A DNA stretch of 64,000 nucleotides from Bacteroidales bacterium (lineage in GTDB: Bacteria; Bacteroidota; Bacteroidia; Bacteroidales; Tenuifilaceae). The stretch covers positions 62,001 to 126,000 of the forward strand of contig JACJXD010000006.1 of the NCBI GenBank assembly GCA_020636845.1, in the 5' to 3' direction. Under the pieces are notes generated by a model. It saw only the letters and a program-made list of their open reading frames with translations, had not been told where the DNA came from and did not search any database. Shown in pieces: positions 18,142 through 27,325 of the stretch (position 1 is the first letter of the stretch; each line of letters begins with the position of its first letter). The position numbers and the translations under genes are program-made.

Positions 18142-18386
18142 TTTATAAAAATTTTGAGTGATACATCGTTTTAAAATATCGGCAAAACTAACTTATTTTT
18201 GATAAAATGTAACCTTTTGTTCCCTAATTTTATTAAATATGAGCAAATTCGGGAGTTATACGACAGGCAAAAACTTAACTTTTTTTATGTTTTTACTTGA
18301 ATTTTCTATTTTATTATATCGGTATTGTTTCCTAAATTTGCCGGATTAGTTGTAATACTTAGTAAATTAACTTTAAACGCCTTTAT

Positions 18387-19205
18387 ATGAGTAAAAGGAT
18401 TTTGGTGTATTTCCTGAGCTTAACGGCTTTGTTGTTTGTATCGTGTTCGGGTTTCGAAAAAATTTTAAAAAGTACAGATTACGAGTACAAGTATAAAAAG
18501 GCACTAGAATATTATGCCAAAAAGGATCATTATAGGTACTTGACTCTTTTTGAGCAATTGTCGCCTATTTATAAAGGTACGTATCGTTCCGATACTATTG
18601 AGTATTATATTGCAGAAGGAAACTTTTATCAGGGCGATTACTTGTTAGCAAGTCACGATTTTGATGTTTTTCGCAAAACTTTTCAGCGGAGTTCTTTTAC
18701 CGAAGATGCTGAATTTATGTATGGGTATTGTTACTATAAATCTTCGCCTCGTCCCGATTTGGATCAGGAAAGTACTAAAGCCGCAATAGAGGCTTTTATG
18801 GATTTTTTAAGGCGATACCCCAATTCTCCGCGTAGGGACGAAGTTAATAAGTTACTGGATGAATTAAAGAATAAGTTGGTAGAAAAGTCGTACCTTAGTT
18901 CAAAATTGTACTACAATATTGGTGACTATAAGGCAGCCATTGTGGCTTTAAAAAATAGTATAAACGATTACCCTGATAGTAAACATAGGGAAGAGCAAAT
19001 GTTTCTAATTTTAAAATCTTCATTCTTATTGGCCGATAACAGTGTTGCTCTTAAGCAACGGGAGCGTTTTCAAAGTACAGTTGATGAATACTACTCCTTT
19101 GTGGCCGAATTTCCGGAATCGAAATACATGAATGATGCAAAAAAAATGTATGAGAAATCGATGAAAGTGATCAGTAAGGATGAGTCAGTAGATCAGAATA
19201 ACTAA
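18387..19205 (+). CDS. bamD: Outer-membrane assembly lipoprotein BamD
   Basis: TPR lipoprotein of the Bam complex that folds beta-barrel proteins into the outer membrane. The lipobox LLFVSC places lipidated C20. About five TPR units follow, with YRSDTIEYYIAEGNFYQGDY and DAEFMYGYCYYKSSP characteristic of BamD. At 272 residues it has expected length. First gene of a compact block with rpoZ, coaBC, a DUF4835 gene and recN, all on the same strand. A TAAATTTG element at 18333-18340 is a candidate -7 box, but no good -33 partner is seen. Confidence 0.92.
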   Translation: MSKRILVYFLSLTALLFVSCSGFEKILKSTDYEYKYKKALEYYAKKDHYRYLTLFEQLSPIYKGTYRSDTIEYYIAEGNFYQGDYLLASHDFDVFRKTFQRSSFTEDAEFMYGYCYYKSSPRPDLDQESTKAAIEAFMDFLRRYPNSPRRDEVNKLLDELKNKLVEKSYLSSKLYYNIGDYKAAIVALKNSINDYPDSKHREEQMFLILKSSFLLADNSVALKQRERFQSTVDEYYSFVAEFPESKYMNDAKKMYEKSMKVISKDESVDQNN

Positions 19206-19222
19206 AAAACCAAATAAAAACT

Positions 19223-19555
19223 ATGGACGTAAAGAAAATTAATGCGCCAGCTTCAACTATTTCGCGCGATTTAAGTGATCTTGATAAGGAAACCGGAAAT
19301 GTTTACGAATCGGTTCGGATTATTGGCAAACGTGCCAATAAGCTTAGCCATGATTTAAAGCAAGAGTTAAATCGCAAGTTGGAAGAGTTTGCTTACTATA
19401 CCGATAATCTTGAGGAGGTTTTCGAGAATAGAGAGCAAATTGAAATTTCGAAATTTTACGAAAGGCTTCCTAAACCTGTTTTAATTGCAACCCAAGAGTT
19501 CTTGGAAGGTAAACTCTTATACGAAGAGGTGGAGGAACCTGAGGAAAACCAGTAA
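19223..19555 (+). CDS. rpoZ: RNA polymerase omega subunit, Bacteroidota type
   Basis: A 110-residue small RNA polymerase subunit. The core ESVRIIGKRANKLSHDLKQE aligns with the omega/Rpb6 signature, and the C-terminal part (LEEVFENREQIEISKFYE, RLPKPVLIATQEFLEGKL) is typical of the Bacteroidota version. It lies 17 bases after bamD and its stop is 1 base before the coaBC start. The location between bamD and coaBC supports the call. Confidence 0.88.
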   Translation: MDVKKINAPASTISRDLSDLDKETGNVYESVRIIGKRANKLSHDLKQELNRKLEEFAYYTDNLEEVFENREQIEISKFYERLPKPVLIATQEFLEGKLLYEEVEEPEENQ

Positions 19556-19556
19556 C

Positions 19557-20771
19557 ATGAAACTGGTAGGGAAACATATAGTTTTAGGAGTTACCGGAAG
19601 CATTGCAGCCTACAAGGCTGCAACGTTAGTTAGATTGTTGGTTAAGGAAGGGGCAGAGGTTAAGGTTATAATGACACCGTTGGCTAAGGAGTTTATTACT
19701 CCTTTAACGCTTGCCACCCTTTCTAAAAATCCCATTTTAGTTGATTTTTTTAATCCTGAGAACGGTGATTGGAATAGCCATGTGGACCTTGGTCTTTGGG
19801 CCGATTTATACATTATAGCCCCAGCCAGTGCCAATACAATAGCTAAAATGGCAAATGGAGTTGCCGACAACCTATTGCTTACAACGTATTTATCGGCTCG
19901 TTGTCCGGTAATGGTTGCTCCGGCAATGGACTTAGATATGTATGCACATCCTGCCACACAAAAAAATATTGCAACAATTGCCGGATACGGCAATATTATT
20001 ATTGAAGCAGCCTTCGGAGAATTGGCCAGTGGACTTTCCGGTAAAGGGCGGATGGAAGAACCCGAAACAGTACTTCGCCGGGTTATCGATTTTTTTAACA
20101 GTTCGAATAGGTTTGCCAATCGTAAGGTTCTTATAACATCGGGACCAACATACGAGTATATCGATCCTGTAAGGTTTATCGGAAATTTTTCGTCTGGAAA
20201 AATGGGAGCGGCTTTAGCCGATGAGTTTGCCAAGCAAGGAGCACAGGTTACTTTTATTTCGGGACCTGCAGGAGTTTATCCTAAAGATACTTCTATTACT
20301 CGTATTGATGTGGTTTCGGCGAGCGAAATGCTGGAAGCCGCAAAGAATTCTTTTCCTAGTGTTGATATAGCTGTTATGGTTGCAGCTGTTGCCGATTTTA
20401 CCCCAGAAACTGTTGCCGATAATAAAATTAAAAGGGAGGCCGACGACCTTATTCTTCGTTTAAAGCCTACCGTTGATATTGCAGCAACATTGGGCAAAGT
20501 AAAAAGAAATAATCAGTTACTTGTTGGTTTTGCTCTTGAAACAGCTAACGAACAGGTGAATGCTTCCGAAAAACTCAAAAGAAAAAATTTCGATTTAATT
20601 GTATTAAATTCTTTAAATGATAAAGGTGCCGGCTTTAGTGGCGATACAAATAAAATTACGTTAATTAACACTAAGGGCGAGATTACTCCGTTTGAAACAA
20701 AGAGTAAGCAGCAAGTTGCTGCCGATATTGTTAGCGCAATATTCGAAATGATCGGAAATCTAAAAGGCTAA
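19557..20771 (+). CDS. coaBC: Bifunctional phosphopantothenoylcysteine decarboxylase / phosphopantothenate-cysteine ligase
   Basis: Two steps of coenzyme A synthesis. The CoaC flavoprotein half has GVTGSIAAYKAA, the substrate clamp region (ASANTIAKMANGVADNLL) and APAMDLDMY. The CoaB half has ITSGPTYEYIDPVRFIGN with SSGKMG, AAVADFTP and the KIKRE loop. The chosen ATG at 19557 gives 404 residues starting MKLVGKHIVLG, the family norm; a longer in-frame extension into rpoZ adds 24 residues without homology and is rejected. Part of the bamD-recN block. Confidence 0.95.
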   Translation: MKLVGKHIVLGVTGSIAAYKAATLVRLLVKEGAEVKVIMTPLAKEFITPLTLATLSKNPILVDFFNPENGDWNSHVDLGLWADLYIIAPASANTIAKMANGVADNLLLTTYLSARCPVMVAPAMDLDMYAHPATQKNIATIAGYGNIIIEAAFGELASGLSGKGRMEEPETVLRRVIDFFNSSNRFANRKVLITSGPTYEYIDPVRFIGNFSSGKMGAALADEFAKQGAQVTFISGPAGVYPKDTSITRIDVVSASEMLEAAKNSFPSVDIAVMVAAVADFTPETVADNKIKREADDLILRLKPTVDIAATLGKVKRNNQLLVGFALETANEQVNASEKLKRKNFDLIVLNSLNDKGAGFSGDTNKITLINTKGEITPFETKSKQQVAADIVSAIFEMIGNLKG

Positions 20772-20782
20772 ACCTTTAAATT

Positions 20783-21703
20783 ATGTCTCTTTCACGCTTT
20801 ACAGCAATCTTACTTTTAATTTTCTGTCCGTTTGTTGGAATCGGACAAGAGTTAAAGTGTAATGTTTCTATAAATTCCCAGAAAATTCAGGGAACCAACC
20901 GTACTATTTTTCAAAATTTACAAAAAGCCATTTACGAATTCATGAATAATACTGCATGGACAAACAATGTTTTTGGATTCGACGAGAGAATTGAGTGCAG
21001 TATAATGTTTAACCTTACCGAACAAGTTGGATCCGACGAATTTAAGGGGTCAATTCAGGTTCAGTCGCGTAGGCCTGTTTATAATACGTCGTATAACACA
21101 ACCATGTTGAATTACCTTGACCAGAATCTTCAGTTTACTTATAGGGAGTTCGATAAGTTAGAGTTTTCGGAGAATACGAATCTGAACAACCTTTCGTCCA
21201 TTCTTGCTTTTTATGCATATATAATAATTGGATTGGATTACGATTCGTTTTCTAATTTGGGTGGAAACGACTACTTTTTAAAAGCAGAGAAAATAGTAAC
21301 TAATGCTCAGCAGTCCACAGAGAAGGGGTGGAGGGCATACGAAGGTAATCGTAAAAATCGATACTGGTTAATTGAAAACTTGCTTAACAGCAAGTACAAG
21401 CCTTTACGGGAAGTAATTTATAAGTATCATCGGTTAGGCTTGGATAGAATGAGCGATAAAGTGGTGGAGGGCCGTGCCGAAATTGCTACCTGCTTAGAGT
21501 CGTTACAGAAAATTTATAGGGAAAAACCCGATCCGTATATGTTTGTACTTCAACTATTTTTTGATGCAAAGAGCGACGAATTGGTGAATGTCTTTTCAGA
21601 ATCTTTTCCTACCGAAAAGGCGCGTGTGGTAAACATTCTTACGGAAATAGATAACTCTAACGCATCAAAGTATAAGAAGATACTAGAGGATAGTAGCGAT
21701 TAA
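20783..21703 (+). CDS. DUF4835 (PorD-like) secreted protein
   Basis: A 306-residue protein with a signal peptide (MSLSRFTAILLLIFCPFVGIG, cleaved before QELKC). The start of the mature part, ELKCNVSINSQKIQGTNR, and TTMLNYLDQNLQFTYREFD are typical of DUF4835. Members are found in Bacteroidota between coaBC and recN and have been named PorD in connection with type IX secretion; I recall this from annotation and cannot test it here. It is cotranscribed with coaBC (gap 11 bases) and recN (gap 6 bases). Confidence 0.82.
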   Translation: MSLSRFTAILLLIFCPFVGIGQELKCNVSINSQKIQGTNRTIFQNLQKAIYEFMNNTAWTNNVFGFDERIECSIMFNLTEQVGSDEFKGSIQVQSRRPVYNTSYNTTMLNYLDQNLQFTYREFDKLEFSENTNLNNLSSILAFYAYIIIGLDYDSFSNLGGNDYFLKAEKIVTNAQQSTEKGWRAYEGNRKNRYWLIENLLNSKYKPLREVIYKYHRLGLDRMSDKVVEGRAEIATCLESLQKIYREKPDPYMFVLQLFFDAKSDELVNVFSESFPTEKARVVNILTEIDNSNASKYKKILEDSSD

Positions 21704-21709
21704 TTCGAT

Positions 21710-23362
21710 ATGCTTCGTAAACTTCATATACAAAACTTTGCGTTAATCGATGAACTCGACATCGATTTTCAGCCAGGATTAAACATTATCACCGGAGAAA
21801 CAGGTGCCGGTAAATCAATATTGTTGGGGGCTTTAATGCTGATATTGGGGCAGCGTGCTGATTCTTCGTCATTAATGAATCCGGATAAGCCTTGTGTTGT
21901 TGAAGGGGAATTCGATGTTTCTACTTACGATTTATCGGAATTTTTTGAGCAGAACGACATAGATTATAATACGGTTACAACTATTCGCAGAAATATTAGT
22001 GCGAATGGGAAATCGAGAGCGTTTATAAACGAAATACCCGTAAATTTAAGTTTGCTGAAAGACCTTGGTGACTTACTAATTGATATTCATTCTCAACATC
22101 AAAATTTACTTCTTGGCAATAGCCAGTTTCAGCTAAAAGTGCTTGATGCGTTTGCCTCTTCAAAGAGTATTATGGAGGAGTATCGGTTGCAGTACAAAAA
22201 GTATAAGAGCATTTGTGCCGATTACGAAAAGTTAAAGTTGGAAGCGGAAACAGCCTCGAAAGACTTTGAGTATATGCAGCATCAGTTAAACGAGTTGCAA
22301 AGTGCAAGTATAAAAGCGGGAGAGTTGGATGAACTCGAAAATCTTCAACGTCAGTTAACTCACGCTACCGAAATAAAAATGGCGTTGGAAACAGCCTATG
22401 GGGCAATTAATGCGGATGATATTTCGGCTTTACATTTTACCAAGGAGGCAATTAGTAGTTTGAAGCGAATTTCCGAGGTGTTTTCGGCTACAGAAAATGT
22501 GCTGAATAGGCTGGATTCGTGCCGGATTGAACTTAAAGATATTGCCGACGAACTTGATGCTCAGAATGCTAAAATTTTTGTTGATGATGGGCAGTTGAGT
22601 AATGTAACCGCCCGTATAGATTTGCTGTTTGGATTACTTCAAAAGCATAGAGCCGCATCGGTAGAGGATTTAATAGCCTATCGTGATGAACTTGCCCGAA
22701 AAGTTGAGTTTATAGGGAATGTGGATTTCAATTTACAGGAATTGCATAAGACTTTACTGGAAGAAAAAACAAAGGTTAATGGCTTGGCCGACAAGTTATC
22801 TTCGGTACGAAAAAAGGCTGTACTTCCTATTGAAAAGAGTATTACCGAAATGCTTGTGCAGTTGGGTATTAAACATGCCGTTTTTAAAATTGACATTGAT
22901 AAAATAGACGATTTTCAGGAGTGGGGAACCGATAAGGTAACTTTCCTATTCTCGGCAAACGATAGCGTTAAGCCTATGGAACTTGCAAAGGTTGCTTCGG
23001 GAGGAGAGTTGTCGAGGTTAATGCTAAGTTTGAAATCTTTGTTGGTGAAGTCAACAGGCTTGCCAACGGTAATTTTCGATGAAATCGACACGGGCGTTTC
23101 TGGGGAAATAGCTTACAGAATGGGGAGTATTATTCAACAAATGGCCAAGGGAATGCAGGTAATTAATATTACCCACTTACCTCAAATTGCAGCAAAGGGA
23201 AGTACGCATTTTTTAGTATATAAACAAAATACCGATAAAGGGTCGAAAACCGGAATAAAACGGTTAACATCCGATGAGCGTATTATCGAAATTGCAAAAA
23301 TGCTTAGCGGCGAAAAGGTAACCGATGCAGCATTACAAAATGCAAAGGAATTGCTGGGATAA
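21710..23362 (+). CDS. recN: DNA repair protein RecN
   Basis: SMC-like ATPase of double-strand break repair, 550 residues. Walker A GETGAGKS with K35 is followed by a long coiled coil (residues about 150-370), the ABC signature ASGGELSRLMLSLK and Walker B VIFDEIDTGVSGE. The HSQHQN motif near residue 125 is also typical. It is the last gene of the bamD-recN block; the fabI promoter begins inside its 3' end. Confidence 0.95.
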   Translation: MLRKLHIQNFALIDELDIDFQPGLNIITGETGAGKSILLGALMLILGQRADSSSLMNPDKPCVVEGEFDVSTYDLSEFFEQNDIDYNTVTTIRRNISANGKSRAFINEIPVNLSLLKDLGDLLIDIHSQHQNLLLGNSQFQLKVLDAFASSKSIMEEYRLQYKKYKSICADYEKLKLEAETASKDFEYMQHQLNELQSASIKAGELDELENLQRQLTHATEIKMALETAYGAINADDISALHFTKEAISSLKRISEVFSATENVLNRLDSCRIELKDIADELDAQNAKIFVDDGQLSNVTARIDLLFGLLQKHRAASVEDLIAYRDELARKVEFIGNVDFNLQELHKTLLEEKTKVNGLADKLSSVRKKAVLPIEKSITEMLVQLGIKHAVFKIDIDKIDDFQEWGTDKVTFLFSANDSVKPMELAKVASGGELSRLMLSLKSLLVKSTGLPTVIFDEIDTGVSGEIAYRMGSIIQQMAKGMQVINITHLPQIAAKGSTHFLVYKQNTDKGSKTGIKRLTSDERIIEIAKMLSGEKVTDAALQNAKELLG

Positions 23363-23380
23363 TACTATTGTTTAAATTTG
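23351..23380 (+). promoter_or_regulatory. Bacteroidota-type promoter of fabI
   Basis: TTG (23351-23353), 19 bases, TAAATTTG (23373-23380). It starts within the last codons of recN and lies about 60 bases before the fabI ATG, so fabI can be expressed apart from the upstream block. Confidence 0.5.
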
Positions 23381-23441
23381 CTGAACTTTATTTTTAACAA
23401 ATTGTTTAATGGGTTTGTGGACTAACCTAAATTGTACATTT

Positions 23442-24281
23442 ATGACTTATAATTTACTAAAAGGGAAAAAAGGCTTAATTTTTGGAGCCTTAAACGAGAA
23501 ATCAATTGCATGGCAGGTTGCAGAGAGGGCTTTTGAAGAAGGAGCCGAAATAGTATTAACAAACACTCCCGTTGCTATGAGAATGGGAAGTGTTAATGAG
23601 TTGGCAGAAAAATGTAATTCTGTTGTTATTCCTGCCGATGCTACAAATATTGACGATTTAGAGGCGTTATTAGATAAGACAATGGAGCGCTTTGGGGGTA
23701 AAATCGATTTTGTTCTTCACTCTATTGGAATGTCGCCCAACGTTCGCAAGGGTAGAACATACGATGATTTGGATTACGAGTATTTACATAAAACGTTAGA
23801 TATTTCGGCAATATCATTTCATAAGTTGTTGCAAACAAGTTGGAAGAAAGATGCAATTGCACATGGTGGCTCGGTGATTGCTCTTTCGTATATTGCAGCG
23901 CAACGAACGCTTTATGGCTACAACGATATGGCTGATGCAAAAGCGCTGCTCGAGTCTATTGCTCGCAGTTTTGGTTACATTTATGGAAGGGAACGTGGGG
24001 TAAGAATTAATACCGTTTCCCAGTCGCCAACCGAGACTACTGCGGGTGGTGGTGTTATGGGATTTGATGCACTGCTCGATTTTTCGAACCGAATGTCACC
24101 GCTTGGTAATGCCAATGCCTTGGATTGTGCCGATTTTTGTATTACTCTATTCAGCGATTTAACCCGCAAAATAACCATGCAAAACGTTTATAACGATGGA
24201 GGTTTCTCCAGCATGGGTATGAGTAATAGGGCTATGGCTATTTATAACAGGAATTTGGAAGAATGTAAAGATTGTAAGTAA
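23442..24281 (+). CDS. fabI: Enoyl-[acyl-carrier-protein] reductase
   Basis: Last step of the fatty-acid elongation cycle. A short-chain dehydrogenase fold of 279 residues from ATG 23442 (MTYNLLKGKKGLIFGALNEK); an in-frame ATG at 23409 adds 11 unrelated residues and is not preferred. The dinucleotide motif GALNEKSIAWQVAER and the catalytic Y-x6-K (YNDMADAK) are those of FabI. The target site of triclosan-type inhibitors is therefore of the ordinary kind, with no FabK or FabV seen here. Confidence 0.93.
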   Translation: MTYNLLKGKKGLIFGALNEKSIAWQVAERAFEEGAEIVLTNTPVAMRMGSVNELAEKCNSVVIPADATNIDDLEALLDKTMERFGGKIDFVLHSIGMSPNVRKGRTYDDLDYEYLHKTLDISAISFHKLLQTSWKKDAIAHGGSVIALSYIAAQRTLYGYNDMADAKALLESIARSFGYIYGRERGVRINTVSQSPTETTAGGGVMGFDALLDFSNRMSPLGNANALDCADFCITLFSDLTRKITMQNVYNDGGFSSMGMSNRAMAIYNRNLEECKDCK

Positions 24282-24285
24282 AAAG

Positions 24286-24309
24286 AAAAACCCGCAAAAG
24301 CGGGTTTTT
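24286..24309. terminator. Bidirectional terminator between fabI and rpoD
   Basis: AAAAACCCGC (24286-24295) pairs with GCGGGTTTTT (24300-24309) around AAAA, followed by a T-run, 5 bases after the fabI stop and 20 bases from the end of the converging rpoD. Confidence 0.92.
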
Positions 24310-24329
24310 TAATTTTCTATATTGGTTAG

Positions 24330-25190
24330 TTAACCTAAATACGATTTTAACAATTTACTTCTGGAAGTGTGACGTAGCCGTCTGATAGCTTTTTCCTTAA
24401 TTTGGCGAACACGTTCACGGGTTAAACCAAACTTTTCGCCAATTTCCTCAAGCGTCATTTCTTGGCAGCCAATGCCAAAGAATAGTTTAATAATATCGCG
24501 TTCTCTTTCGGTTAAGGTAGCCAAGGCTCTTTCAATTTCTTTACCTAGCGATTCGTTAATAAGACCTCTGTCGGCGTTAGGCGAATCGTTGTTTACAAGA
24601 ACATCGAGTAGGCTGTTATCTTCTCCATCAACAAAAGGCGCATCAACCGAAACATGGCGGCCGCTTACACGAAGTGTGTCGTTTACCTTTTCCTTAGGTA
24701 ATTCAAGTAAGTTGGCAAGTTCTTCGGGCGACGGTGTACGCTCGAATTCCTGCTCAAACTTCGAAAAAGCTTTGTTTATTTTATTAAGCGAGCCAACTTG
24801 GTTTAATGGCAACCTTACAATTCTGGATTGTTCTGCAAGAGCTTGAAGAATAGACTGACGAATCCACCATACAGCATACGATATAAATTTAAACCCACGG
24901 GTTTCATCAAATTTTTCGGCAGCTTTAATTAGTCCCAAATTACCTTCGTTAATTAAATCTGGTAAACTTAATCCTTGGTTTTGGTATTGTTTTGCAACCG
25001 ATACAACGAATCTCAGGTTGGCTCTTGTTAACTTTTCCAGTGCAGCTTGATCGCCTTTTCGAATACGCTGTGCAAGTTCAACTTCCTCTTCAACAGTAAT
25101 TAAGTCTTCTTTCCCAATTTCCTGCAAGTACTTGTCAAGCGAAGCGCTCTCCCTGTTTGTGATTGATTTTGTAATTTTTAGCTGTCTCAT
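24330..25190 (-). CDS. rpoD: Primary RNA polymerase sigma factor (Bacteroidota RpoD/SigA)
   Basis: A 286-residue sigma-70 protein. Region 1.2 (SLDKYLQEIGKEDLITVEEE), region 2 (DLINEGNLGLIKAAEKFD and FISYAVWWIRQSI), region 3 and region 4 (LTRERVRQIKEKAIRRLR) are all present. Region 1.1 and the non-conserved insert of proteobacterial RpoD are absent, the usual form of the primary sigma in this phylum, which reads TTTG/TAnnTTTG promoters such as those noted here. Single gene. Confidence 0.95.
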   Translation of the reverse strand: MRQLKITKSITNRESASLDKYLQEIGKEDLITVEEEVELAQRIRKGDQAALEKLTRANLRFVVSVAKQYQNQGLSLPDLINEGNLGLIKAAEKFDETRGFKFISYAVWWIRQSILQALAEQSRIVRLPLNQVGSLNKINKAFSKFEQEFERTPSPEELANLLELPKEKVNDTLRVSGRHVSVDAPFVDGEDNSLLDVLVNNDSPNADRGLINESLGKEIERALATLTERERDIIKLFFGIGCQEMTLEEIGEKFGLTRERVRQIKEKAIRRLRHTSRSKLLKSYLG

Positions 25191-25279
25191 CTCAACTTTT
25201 AAATTTTAGCGAATTTATGGCAAATACCTTCAAAATTCAAGTTATATGCTCTGTTTTTGAGCAATTTTAAAGATATTTA

Positions 25280-25319
25280 ACCCCCGATTACACGTTTACT
25301 AGAAACGGTTATCGGGGGT
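25280..25319. terminator. Two-stem hairpin between degP and rpoD
   Basis: The outer stem ACCCCCGAT (25280-25288) / ATCGGGGGT (25311-25319) encloses a second stem CGTTT/AAACG with loop ACTAG. It lies about 65 bases after the degP stop on the minus strand. T-runs are weak on both sides, so it may stabilise the 3' end or act in the rpoD leader. Confidence 0.5.
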
Positions 25320-25383
25320 GAATTGTTTCAAATGATATAAAATTTTTATAAAAATTATATCTTATTCAAGGTACGTTTTGAAA

Positions 25384-26832
25384 CTACATTCCGATTGCGT
25401 AGTAAGCAACAATTCCGTTAGGGTAAACACCTTCGATAAGTACACCACCGGAAGAAATACTGAGAACACGCTCCAAATCGTCGATATTACGGATTGGAGT
25501 ACGATTTACTTTCGTAATGATGAAGCCCTCTTTAATGCCACCTTCTTTCAATTTTCCATCTTTTAACTCTTTAACTTGAACGCCGTTTTCTATTCCAAGT
25601 TCTTTTTTCTGCTTATTTGTTGCTTCGGAAAGTTGTGCTCCCAGTTTATTTAACGTTTCGCTTGTTTTAACAATATCTACGCCTCCTTTAAAGTTCAGAA
25701 GAGTTACTGTACAGTTTTTGATATTGTTGTTTCGATTAACGGTAACATCAATTGATTGATTTGGACGGTAACGACCAACTTGTTCCTGTAATTCCGATAC
25801 GCTGTTAATATTTTTCCCGTTTATTGATAGAATTACATCGCCTTCTTTTATTCCGGCCTTATCTGCTCCTCCGTCCTTATTAACTTCGACAACGTAAACA
25901 CCCTTCATTTCTTTTAGCCCCGCTTTTTGAGCAAGCGAATCGTTTAGTTCTCGAATTTGAATGCCCATAATGGCTCGTTGTACCGTTCCGAATTCTATTA
26001 AATCCGAAACAACCTTTTTAACTATGCTGGATGGAATGGCAAAGGCATATCCGGTAAACGAACCTGTTCGCGAAGCAATAGCAGTATTTACGCCAATTAA
26101 TTCGCCTTTAAGATTTACCAATGCCCCTCCGCTGTTTCCGGGGTTTACGGCAGCATCGGTTTGTATAAACGATTGGATGGCATATTGATCGTCGATTAGG
26201 TTAATGTTTCTCGCCTTAGCGCTTATAATTCCTGCCGTTACTGTAGATGTTAAGTTGAAAGGATTCCCAATGGCTAGTACCCATTGTCCAACCTTTAAAT
26301 CATCCGAATTTCCGAAAGGAATGAACGGTAAATTGTTAGCATCTATTTTTAATAAAGCTACATCGGAAGCAGGATCGGTACCAACTACTTTTGCCTTAAA
26401 GGTGCGTTTATCGTTTAGGACTACTTCTATGTTTTGAGCGTTATCAACAACATGGTTATTAGTTACTATAAAGCCATCGTTTGAAATAATAACTCCTGAG
26501 CCTGAGGCTTGCACCTGTCTTTTAGGGTTTATATTTTGAGGACCAAAAAAGAAATCGAAGAAAGGATTTCCAAAGTTGTAGTCCAACGATTCCGTAAACG
26601 ATGTTTTTACGTGAACAACTGCATCAACAGTACGTTCGGCAGCATATGTAAAATCTGTTGCCGACGAGTCGGAGGGTGCAAAAACCCTTGTTAACTTGAC
26701 ATTTTCAGTAGGAATTTTAGTCGATACCCCTGTTGTTGCACTATTTGTTTGCATTGAAGTTGTGACGAATACTGCAACAACTCCTCCAATAAATGCTGAA
26801 ATAATCGGAATAATGAATTTTTGTCCTTTCAT
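25384..26832 (-). CDS. DegP/HtrA-type periplasmic serine protease
   Basis: Envelope quality-control protease, 482 residues. An uncleaved or signal-type N-terminal helix (PIISAFIGGVVAVFV) is followed by the protease domain with catalytic H127 (TNNHVVD), D157 (SDVALLK) and S234 (NPGNSGGAL), then two PDZ domains (residues about 295-375 and 395-480). It is the usual DegP/DegQ layout. Upstream is a long gap with dispersed repeats; no stress promoter could be identified. Confidence 0.95.
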   Translation of the reverse strand: MKGQKFIIPIISAFIGGVVAVFVTTSMQTNSATTGVSTKIPTENVKLTRVFAPSDSSATDFTYAAERTVDAVVHVKTSFTESLDYNFGNPFFDFFFGPQNINPKRQVQASGSGVIISNDGFIVTNNHVVDNAQNIEVVLNDKRTFKAKVVGTDPASDVALLKIDANNLPFIPFGNSDDLKVGQWVLAIGNPFNLTSTVTAGIISAKARNINLIDDQYAIQSFIQTDAAVNPGNSGGALVNLKGELIGVNTAIASRTGSFTGYAFAIPSSIVKKVVSDLIEFGTVQRAIMGIQIRELNDSLAQKAGLKEMKGVYVVEVNKDGGADKAGIKEGDVILSINGKNINSVSELQEQVGRYRPNQSIDVTVNRNNNIKNCTVTLLNFKGGVDIVKTSETLNKLGAQLSEATNKQKKELGIENGVQVKELKDGKLKEGGIKEGFIITKVNRTPIRNIDDLERVLSISSGGVLIEGVYPNGIVAYYAIGM

Positions 26833-27030
26833 AATTATCTCTTTAATTGGTTTTCACGAAAATAATACACAAAATGCGTGCATTGTTCATTAAAAATTTA
26901 ATACTTAACGATTGTTAACCAACCAGATGACAGGATTGCGTTTTTTTAACGACAATGTATGACAAAATGAAATAAATGTTAAACCATTATTAAAATTGAA
27001 TATGTAATTAAAGTGAGTTTGATATAAATT

Positions 27031-27079
27031 ATCATTCTGAACTTGTCGAGAAACCGAGCAAAGAAATTTCTAACGGAGT
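27031..27079. repeat. Dispersed repeat, TCATTCTGAACTTGTCGAG type
   Basis: The stretch from TCATTCTGAACTTGTCGAG to about 27079 resembles short repeats widespread between genes in Bacteroidota. It shares GTCGAGAAA with the element at 27173-27204, 95 bases away. Confidence 0.5.
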
Positions 27080-27172
27080 TTATTCATCTTATAAACATAA
27101 AAATATCAACATTGCTCAACATAACAGTTTTATTATAATTCTATTGTCTAGTAATCTGAACAGCGACAACCA

Positions 27173-27204
27173 TGTTGTCATTTCGAGCGAAGTCGAGAAA
27201 TCTT
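27173..27204. repeat. Dispersed repeat, GTCATTTCGAGCGAAGTCGAG type
   Basis: TTTCGAGCGAAGTCGAGAAA forms an imperfect palindrome (TCGA arms) and matches a repeat type I know from many Bacteroidota intergenic regions. Only this copy and the related one upstream occur in the window, so copy number cannot be judged here. Confidence 0.55.
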
Positions 27205-27266
27205 AATTTTATATTAATGCAAAAATAAAAACGCGCAGAAAAAGTCTCATGCTATTTATAAAAGAA

Positions 27267-27300
27267 AAAGCCATTTAATCAATTTGAATTAAACGGCTTT
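27267..27300 (-). terminator. Terminator after the SiaC-like gene
   Basis: On the minus strand AAAGCCGTTTAAT (27300-27288) pairs with ATTAAATGGCTTT (27279-27267), one mismatch, and is followed by TTTTCTTTT. It lies 26 bases past the stop. Confidence 0.75.
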
Positions 27301-27325
27301 ACATTTAAAAGTTATATTGATTTTT

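Larger units (their letters stand above)
26833..27325. other. 493-base intergenic region with dispersed repeats
   Basis: No gene is seen between degP and the SiaC-like gene. The first 100 bases are AT-rich and should hold the degP promoter. The middle has two copies of short dispersed repeats, listed separately, and the end has the terminator of the SiaC-like gene. Confidence 0.5.

Noticed and set aside
19485..19556. Longer N-terminus of CoaBC
   Set aside because: The extra 24 residues overlap rpoZ codons and are not related to the family; ATG 19557 gives the normal start.
25280..25319. Riboswitch in the rpoD or degP region
   Set aside because: Only a nested two-stem hairpin is seen, without a conserved aptamer sequence.
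26833..27204. CRISPR array
   Set aside because: Only two imperfect related elements occur, with no regular spacing and no cas genes.
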